From an uncultured Bacillota bacterium (GTDB lineage Bacteria; Bacillota_I; Bacilli_A; Erysipelotrichales; Erysipelotrichaceae), in assembly GCA_937919165.1 (NCBI GenBank), contig CALFPO010000077.1, positions 1 through 28,597 of the forward strand: a DNA stretch of 28,597 nucleotides, read 5' to 3'. Under the pieces are notes generated by a model. It was not told where the DNA came from. It saw only the letters and a list, made by a program, of their open reading frames with translations, and ran no database searches. This document shows positions 23,916 to 28,597 of the stretch, one piece after another (the stretch's first letter is position 1; every line of letters starts with the position of its first letter). The translations under genes were made by a program, and so were the position numbers.

Positions 23916-25238
23916 CTATAATGCGTAGCCCCTATCCTTGATCATATCGATGACCTCATATACATACTTCTGGCAAAGCTCATCATTCTCAGCCTCAACC
24001 ATGACCCTTATAAGCGGTTCAGTGCCTGATGGACGCACCAGGATGCGGCCATCGTTTCTCAAGATATCAGATATCTCAGCAATCTTCTTTTTGATGTCTT
24101 CATCATCAAGAACGGTCTTCTTGTCCTTGACCTTCTCATTGATCAATAGCTGAGGATATATCTTGACCTCAGCTGCAGCTTCTTTCAGCGACTGGCCAAA
24201 ATGCTTCAGAGCCTTCATCACCAGCAGTGCTGTCTTCAATCCATCGCCGAAGTAGCAGTCGCCCGCATAGATGATATGGCCAGACTGTTCACCGCCTACC
24301 ACATAGTCGTTTCTTACCATGGAATCGACAACATTCTTATCACCCACGCTTGTGATATCGCTTCCGATATCAAGCTTCTCAAGAGCCTTATATAGACCGA
24401 TGTTGGACATGACGGTCGTCACCAGCTTGTTGTTTCTTAGCAGGTTGTTTATCTTCAGGTACTTGGCCAGGATATACATGATCTTGTCGCCATCGACGAC
24501 TGTGCCGTCTTCATCCACAAACAGCACTCTATCGGCATCGCCATCAAAGGCAAAGCCCAGCTCATAGCTGCCGTTTCTGACGAATTCCTGCAGCATCTCC
24601 AGATGGGTTGAACCGCAGCCATTATTGATGTTGGTGCCGTCTGGATTGCCATTGATGTAGTCAACATCCAGTTTGATTCCTTCAAGGACTTCCTTGGCCA
24701 TGTAGCAGTTTGATCCATTGCATAGATCGACAGCGATCTTCTTGCCGCCAAGGTCCAAAGGATACCTTTCCAATAGCCAATCCTGATATATGCCGATGGC
24801 ACTGCTGTAGTCGCGGATTGTACCGCTGTCTCTGTCTTCCAATCCGACAGGATTGTCGATATAGTCCTCAATCAGTCCTTCAAGCTCATCGCCGATCTTG
24901 AAGCCATCGTTGCCGAAGATCTTGATGCCATTGTCGGTATAAGGATTATGCGATGCGCTGATCATGACTCCACATGAGAAATGGTCGTTCATGGTCGTAA
25001 AGGCAAGGCATGGTGTCGAACAATAGCCCAATACATAGACATTGGCTCCTGATTGCTTCATTGCCTTAGAAAGGATGCCGCAGAAGGTTGCGCTTGACTG
25101 ACGGGTATCCATTCCGATGACGATCTTGCCATCCTTGAAATAGTCGCCCACAAATCTTCCAACCTTATATACTGTGTCTTCGCAAAGAGTCTCATTGACC
25201 TTTCCGCGGATACCATCGGTACCGAAGTATCTTCCCAT
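23916..25238 (-). CDS. glmM: Phosphoglucosamine mutase GlmM
   Basis: The 440-residue enzyme converts glucosamine-6-phosphate to glucosamine-1-phosphate for UDP-GlcNAc and peptidoglycan synthesis. The catalytic phosphoserine is Ser96 (ISASHNP). Mg binding is through DGDADR (232-237), sugar recognition through GGEQSGHI and phosphate binding through RPSGTEPLIRV (402-412). The ATG comes 2 bases after the cdaR stop. cdaA-cdaR-glmM is a conserved triad in Firmicutes, and GlmM is known to bind CdaA and lower its activity in several species. Confidence 0.97.
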   Translation of the reverse strand: MGRYFGTDGIRGKVNETLCEDTVYKVGRFVGDYFKDGKIVIGMDTRQSSATFCGILSKAMKQSGANVYVLGYCSTPCLAFTTMNDHFSCGVMISASHNPYTDNGIKIFGNDGFKIGDELEGLIEDYIDNPVGLEDRDSGTIRDYSSAIGIYQDWLLERYPLDLGGKKIAVDLCNGSNCYMAKEVLEGIKLDVDYINGNPDGTNINNGCGSTHLEMLQEFVRNGSYELGFAFDGDADRVLFVDEDGTVVDGDKIMYILAKYLKINNLLRNNKLVTTVMSNIGLYKALEKLDIGSDITSVGDKNVVDSMVRNDYVVGGEQSGHIIYAGDCYFGDGLKTALLVMKALKHFGQSLKEAAAEVKIYPQLLINEKVKDKKTVLDDEDIKKKIAEISDILRNDGRILVRPSGTEPLIRVMVEAENDELCQKYVYEVIDMIKDRGYAL

Positions 25239-25240
25239 TA

Positions 25241-26590
25241 TTATTGTCCTGCCTCTACTAAAGTGATGTTTATGCTTGCTTTCTCAAGCGCCAGATTGAC
25301 ATATGGATTGCCATGATTCTCTACATATAGCGGCAGATTGTACGTTCCAGCTTCACTAGGCATATCGAAATAGACGACAATATCGTTTTCTGTGATGGAA
25401 GCGATATTCCCTTCTGAACCGCTAGCTGTTACGTTGGCATTCTTCATGTCGATATCAGAAACAGCGAGATTGCTGCTGTTGTTTCTATACTGCAATGGAA
25501 TATTCTCGATTGTCCTTGTCGCAACGGTCGTCAGGCTGACCTTCAGATTTACGACGGTGACATCGCTTGCGCTGACATTTGCCGGCAAGATGACCGGAAG
25601 CATGATCTCCTTCTCGGCATTCTCGGTTACGGTAGACATATCGAAGTTGACATATACTTCATTGATGGTGCTCAAGACATTCTCAGACGCATAGATTCTG
25701 GTTGTCTGATGGTCAACCATCTGAACAGTATCGATAGCCAAGCCTACAGGAGGCTGACCAGTAACGTTAAGCTTGATTTCAACATCCTTGCTAGGAGAAG
25801 ACATGCTTACCATTGCCTTTACGGTTGATGGAACAATCTCAGCATTTACCACCTTGCCGTTCTTGTCATAGGCAACAAGCGGTGCCTCGATCTCAAAGTC
25901 CTCGGCATGTCCGCTCACATCGATTAGCGCCTTAACAAGGGCAATCGAATTGAGCGTATCCTGTGAAGCACGGATATTGATCTTTGTTCCTGAAGAGAAT
26001 ACTGGAGCCGAAAGGATGAACCTTGCATCCATGGAATTCTGGTTGATGAAGTCATATGAAAGATCAAACTGTGCTGTAGTCTTCTTCTTCAATACGATCG
26101 TCACTTCATTAGGCGAAACGACAGCATTTACGTTGTCGCCATAGCCTACCGCATTGAGAGTAACGGTGTGGGTTCCTTCTGTGTAGCCTTCAAGATTGAG
26201 CTGGCAATAGCCCTTCTTGCTGGCAGCGTTGGTGACATTGGCAGCCTCGCCTGTCAACACGATCTCACATGATGCAGGCACACCGCTAAGCTCAAATGTC
26301 TCAGAGTTGTAGCGTGGCGTAACAGCCACATTGCTCAATACCTTGGAACTTGATAAGGTTGTGGAATTGCTGTCATAGGTGGCTACGAAATAGGCCATGC
26401 ATGCCAGCACCAAAGCAAACAGTCCAAGATACTTGCTAGAAAAGAAGATGCTATCCAAAAGGCTGGATATCCATCTGAAGAATTTCATTATCGATTCTTC
26501 AAGCGTTTCATATACGCTCTTTCCGCCAGCTTTTGAAGCGATCTTCTTGGCAGTCTCTACACGTTCTTGAGAGGTCTTATTGTTTTCCAT
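25241..26590 (-). CDS. cdaR: CdaR (YbbR), membrane regulator of CdaA
   Basis: The roughly 449-residue protein has a cytoplasmic N-terminus, one membrane helix (about 55-72) and an extracellular part built of what look like four YbbR repeats to the C-terminus. CdaR binds CdaA and modulates c-di-AMP synthesis. I chose the ATG at 26590 with AGGAGG upstream; a TTG directly before it (26593) is also possible. The gene overlaps the cdaA 3' end by 14 bases, so the two are likely translationally coupled. The sequence gives no hint of the sensed signal. Confidence 0.92.
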   Translation of the reverse strand: MENNKTSQERVETAKKIASKAGGKSVYETLEESIMKFFRWISSLLDSIFFSSKYLGLFALVLACMAYFVATYDSNSTTLSSSKVLSNVAVTPRYNSETFELSGVPASCEIVLTGEAANVTNAASKKGYCQLNLEGYTEGTHTVTLNAVGYGDNVNAVVSPNEVTIVLKKKTTAQFDLSYDFINQNSMDARFILSAPVFSSGTKINIRASQDTLNSIALVKALIDVSGHAEDFEIEAPLVAYDKNGKVVNAEIVPSTVKAMVSMSSPSKDVEIKLNVTGQPPVGLAIDTVQMVDHQTTRIYASENVLSTINEVYVNFDMSTVTENAEKEIMLPVILPANVSASDVTVVNLKVSLTTVATRTIENIPLQYRNNSSNLAVSDIDMKNANVTASGSEGNIASITENDIVVYFDMPSEAGTYNLPLYVENHGNPYVNLALEKASINITLVEAGQ

Positions 26591-27656
26591 CAACAGGTCC
26601 CTCCTCAGTCAGATTGTTCTCTATATACACGATGTTTTCTGCTGGCTTCTCCACGATTTCCTGTGGACGATCCAGGTTCTCATATTTAAGACGATTGTTG
26701 GTAGGAACCTTCATGTCAGGTTCTTCATTCTCTTCGGCCTTCTTGCTCTTCTTGTTCTTGATCGAGAACAGACTCTTCTTGAGCTGGTCAGCCTTGGCCT
26801 GCTCGATGACAACTTCTTCATCCTCTTCGATCAGAAGGCTGTTTCTTCTGCGCGTCGTCTTCTCGATAGCAATCTCGTCATTGCAGATGACACGGCGCAG
26901 ATAGTCCTTGAGCTGCTTGTCATCAACCGAGAAGATACGTCCAGACTCCGCAATGGAGATGGTGCTGGTCTCTTCAGATACGACGATCGTCAAGGCATCC
27001 GATACTTCGGCTATGCCTAAAGCAGCACGATGTCTAGCGCCATATCTTGATGAAAGATTGACATTCGTTGGTGGGAAATAGGCGCTTGCGCAAGCGACCT
27101 TATCGCCCTGGATTATTACGGCGCCATCATGAAGAGGCGTAGTGGTCATGAAGATCGAACACAGAAGTTCCTTTGTGACATTGGCGTTTATCGCAATGCC
27201 GGTCTTGATGTAGTCCTGCAATGATTGGGACTGCTCAATAGTGATCAAGGCACCAATCTTGCTTTGAGACAAAGTGATGGTTGCCTCATAGAGCTGATTG
27301 ACCAGTTTCTCCCTTTCATTCGAAAGCAGAGAAGAGATACGCGAAAAGGCATTGGAAGTTCCAATCTTTTCCAGCAATCCTCTGATCTCCGGCTGGAAGA
27401 TGATGATGATCGCCAGAAGTCCCCAGTTGATGAAGATATCAGTAAAATAGGTAACCGTCGACAGGCCAAGCAGCTTGGCAAGACCGTTGATGGCTACGAT
27501 TGCGATGATTCCTTTGAATATTTGTACAGTACGAGAATTATTTCTTATAGCTTTGATGGCATAGTAAAGGACAAACCACATTATTGCTATATCGATCACA
27601 ACTCTGAACACCTGCCAGATATTTTGTATCGTCAGGTTAATATTATAGTCAGCCAC
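26577..27656 (-). CDS. cdaA: CdaA, membrane diadenylate cyclase, with long C-terminal tail
   Basis: The 359-residue product has three N-terminal membrane helices (about 14-90) and a DAC domain (about 100-250). The active-site motifs are DGA (177-179 in LHDGAVII) and RHR (208-210 in GARHRAALGI). It makes c-di-AMP from two ATP. Bacillus CdaA has about 273 residues; here an extra tail of about 100 residues (255-359) is charged, rich in Lys, Glu and Asn, and apparently disordered. The start is GTG at 27654-27656 with a strong AGGAGG 7 bases upstream. It is the first gene of the long cell-wall operon and follows a predicted extended -10 promoter. Confidence 0.95.
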   Translation of the reverse strand: MADYNINLTIQNIWQVFRVVIDIAIMWFVLYYAIKAIRNNSRTVQIFKGIIAIVAINGLAKLLGLSTVTYFTDIFINWGLLAIIIIFQPEIRGLLEKIGTSNAFSRISSLLSNEREKLVNQLYEATITLSQSKIGALITIEQSQSLQDYIKTGIAINANVTKELLCSIFMTTTPLHDGAVIIQGDKVACASAYFPPTNVNLSSRYGARHRAALGIAEVSDALTIVVSEETSTISIAESGRIFSVDDKQLKDYLRRVICNDEIAIEKTTRRRNSLLIEEDEEVVIEQAKADQLKKSLFSIKNKKSKKAEENEEPDMKVPTNNRLKYENLDRPQEIVEKPAENIVYIENNLTEEGPVDGKQ

Positions 27657-27680
27657 AATAATCCTCCTTTACAACCTAAA

Positions 27681-27710
27681 ATTATATCATACGAAAAGGG
27701 GTTTAGTTAA
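27681..27710 (-). promoter_or_regulatory. Promoter of the cdaA operon
   Basis: The minus strand has an extended -10, TGATATAAT (27681-27689), and a candidate -35 TTAACT (27705-27710) at 18-base spacing. The predicted start is about 27674, giving a leader of about 18 bases with AGGAGG. The -35 lies within the upstream terminator hairpin. Confidence 0.65.
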
Positions 27711-27714
27711 CCCC
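27694..27714 (-). terminator. Intrinsic terminator after tRNA-Arg(CCG)
   Basis: On the minus strand GGGGTT and AACCCC form a 6-bp stem (27698-27714, 5-base loop), followed by TTTT (27694-27697). It lies 11 bases after the tRNA 3' end. It should end the dut/tRNA-Arg transcript. Confidence 0.65.
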
Positions 27715-27725
27715 CATAACAGTCA

Positions 27726-27801
27726 TGGCGCACCCAACAGGGATCGAACCTGCAACCTTTTGAATCGGAATCAAATACTCTATCCATTGAGCTATGGGCG
27801 C
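27726..27801 (-). tRNA. tRNA-Arg (anticodon CCG)
   Basis: A complete 76-base tRNA with encoded CCA. The acceptor stem GCGCCCA pairs with TGGGTGC (one G-U pair). The anticodon loop TTCCGAT is closed by the stem TTTGA/TCAAA, giving anticodon CCG, which reads CGG. The T-arm GGTTCGATCC is typical. Its 5' end is 1 base after the dut stop codon. Confidence 0.97.
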
Positions 27802-27802
27802 A

Positions 27803-28276
27803 TCAATCAGTGGATCCGAATCCACCTTCTCTTTTTGCCAGACAGTCATCTTCATCAGCCAATAAATACTGTTCGAAGATGCCCTGGACAAACCGCTCGC
27901 CTTTTTTGATATGCATATCGCTATCGCCATTATTGACAACGCCGATGATGATATGTCCCTCATTGTTGGCGCCATAATAGTCCGAATCGATGATGCCCAC
28001 CGTATTGAGCAGGCCCATATGATACTTGAAGCCGAAGGAAGATCTAGGATAGATCTTCAGCACATATCCCTCTTCAATGAAGCATCTGATGCCGGTAGGA
28101 ATCTTGATGCTTCCATGTGCCTTTATATCAACATCGATTGGACAATAGAAATCATAGCCAGCACTTCCCTTGGTAGCTCTTTTGGGAATCAGCACATCAT
28201 CCATTCCACAATCAAAGCCATCAAAATCCATATCGAACTGCTTTTTGCTTATCTTTTCGAATCTTGCGATAGACAT
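27803..28276 (-). CDS. dut: dUTP diphosphatase (trimeric dUTPase)
   Basis: The 157-residue product hydrolyses dUTP to dUMP and pyrophosphate, keeping uracil out of DNA and supplying thymidylate synthesis. All five motifs appear: GSAGYDFY (37-44), PRSSFGFK (77-84), NTVGIIDSDYYG (91-102, catalytic Asp97), ERFVQGIF (127-134) and GGFGSTD (151-157). An N-terminal stretch of about 30 residues precedes motif 1, as in other Firmicutes. No ribosome site precedes the ATG at 28276, but TGCTAAAAT ends 6 bases before it, suggesting a leaderless mRNA. It diverges from the tRNA cluster and leads into tRNA-Arg(CCG) with a single base between. Confidence 0.95.
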   Translation of the reverse strand: MSIARFEKISKKQFDMDFDGFDCGMDDVLIPKRATKGSAGYDFYCPIDVDIKAHGSIKIPTGIRCFIEEGYVLKIYPRSSFGFKYHMGLLNTVGIIDSDYYGANNEGHIIIGVVNNGDSDMHIKKGERFVQGIFEQYLLADEDDCLAKREGGFGSTD

Positions 28277-28282
28277 ATCATA

Positions 28283-28291
28283 ATTTTAGCA
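28283..28291 (-). promoter_or_regulatory. Extended -10 of dut, placed for a leaderless transcript
   Basis: The minus strand reads TGCTAAAAT, ending 6 bases before the dut ATG. The predicted start falls on the ATG. The -35 region is a weak match. No Shine-Dalgarno exists between box and ATG. Confidence 0.55.
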
Positions 28292-28298
28292 TATCCGC

Positions 28299-28327
28299 TT
28301 GAATCTTAATAATAATCATGGTAATAT
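28299..28327 (+). promoter_or_regulatory. Promoter of the plus-strand tRNA cluster
   Basis: TTGAAT (28299-28304) and TAATAT (28322-28327) are spaced 17 bases apart, a good sigma-A-type match, about 35 bases before tRNA-Ser. It is back to back with the dut promoter, so the 85 bases between dut and tRNA-Ser hold both. Confidence 0.65.
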
Positions 28328-28361
28328 TAAATAGCGCTGAAAAGCGACTGCGCCTTGGCAT

Positions 28362-28453
28362 GAAGAAGTACTCAAGTGGTTGAAGAGGTGGCCCTGCTAA
28401 GGCCATAGGTCGGCTTGTCTGGCGCGAGGGTTCAAATCCCTCCTTCTTCGCCA
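28362..28453 (+). tRNA. tRNA-Ser (anticodon GCT)
   Basis: A complete 92-base tRNA with the long variable arm of a class II tRNA. Acceptor GAAGAAG pairs with CTTCTTC, discriminator G and CCA are encoded. The anticodon stem TGGCC/GGCCA encloses loop CTGCTAA, anticodon GCT (reads AGC/AGU). Confidence 0.97.
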
Positions 28454-28466
28454 TCTCAATTAAAAC

Positions 28467-28540
28467 GCAGATGTAGTTCAATGGTAGAACGCCACCTTGC
28501 CAAGGTGGACACGAGGGTTCAATTCCCTTCATCTGCTCCA
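28467..28540 (+). tRNA. tRNA-Gly (anticodon GCC)
   Basis: A complete 74-base tRNA with encoded CCA. Acceptor GCAGATG pairs with CATCTGC. The anticodon stem CCACC/GGTGG encloses TTGCCAA, anticodon GCC. It starts 13 bases after tRNA-Ser. Confidence 0.97.
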
Positions 28541-28543
28541 TCT

Positions 28544-28597
28544 GGTGCGTTAGCGAAGTTGGTTATCGTGCCTCCCTGTCACGGAGGAGATCACGGG
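28544..28597 (+). tRNA. tRNA-Asp (anticodon GTC), partial, 3' end beyond the window
   Basis: The sequence has a 5' acceptor GGTGCGT, a D-arm, and anticodon stem CCTCC/GGAGG around CTGTCAC, anticodon GTC. The window ends in the T-arm (CACGGG). It starts 3 bases after tRNA-Gly, so the cluster likely continues to the right. Confidence 0.93.

Noticed and set aside
4666..27656. Co-presence of GdpP and CdaA as a novel system
   Set aside because: A c-di-AMP synthase plus phosphodiesterase is the normal Firmicute complement, and both loci are in conserved contexts.

Overview
The window is 28.6 kb of compact, almost gene-filled chromosome from a low-to-moderate GC Firmicute. Gene content and order (rpsF-ssb-rpsR-yybS-gdpP-rplI-dnaB; cdaA-cdaR-glmM) fit Bacillota. 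The style of the surface proteins suggests Erysipelotrichia, but that is inference from memory, not a database match. I see no insertion sequence, prophage, CRISPR array or clear foreign island. Nearly all protein genes lie on the minus strand, often with 1-14 base overlaps. The exceptions are rqcH and a tRNA cluster at the right end.

Layout from right to left, which is the direction of minus-strand transcription. A plus-strand tRNA cluster (Ser-GCT, Gly-GCC, partial Asp-GTC) diverges from dut, which abuts tRNA-Arg(CCG). After a terminator that overlaps its promoter comes a long run of genes from 27.7 to 13.0 kb: cdaA-cdaR-glmM (c-di-AMP synthesis and glucosamine-1-phosphate), a response regulator and histidine kinase, an alpha/beta hydrolase, a membrane-anchored MurF, Ddl, a 31-residue membrane peptide, a VanY-like lipoprotein, a class B sortase, a large glucosaminidase-like surface protein and RluB. 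It amounts to a cell-wall operon joining c-di-AMP signalling to the D-Ala-D-Ala branch of peptidoglycan metabolism. It runs convergently into rqcH, a plus-strand gene for ribosome rescue.

Left of rqcH, a divergent promoter region serves a cystatin-like lipoprotein, CorA and an M28 aminopeptidase (11.3 to 8.8 kb). Then the rpsF promoter and a structured leader drive rpsF-ssb-rpsR. Past a hairpin follow a DUF2232 membrane protein, GdpP (c-di-AMP phosphodiesterase), ribosomal protein L9, DnaB, an M23 LysM/G5 peptidase, an HtrA-like membrane protease and RlmH, which runs off the left edge.

The main points for a second look are these. (1) Four genes without a good Shine-Dalgarno have a TATAAT or TAAAAT box exactly 6 bases before the start codon, which predicts leaderless mRNAs. 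(2) Three adjacent surface-enzyme genes (VanY-like, sortase, glucosaminidase-like) each seem to carry a substitution at a key catalytic or metal-ligand position. (3) An undetected 31-aa membrane peptide sits between ddl and the VanY-like gene. (4) A cystatin-type QVVNG motif occurs in a bacterial lipoprotein. (5) MurF has a multi-pass membrane domain in place of its usual N-terminal domain. (6) dut and tRNA-Arg are separated by a single base.
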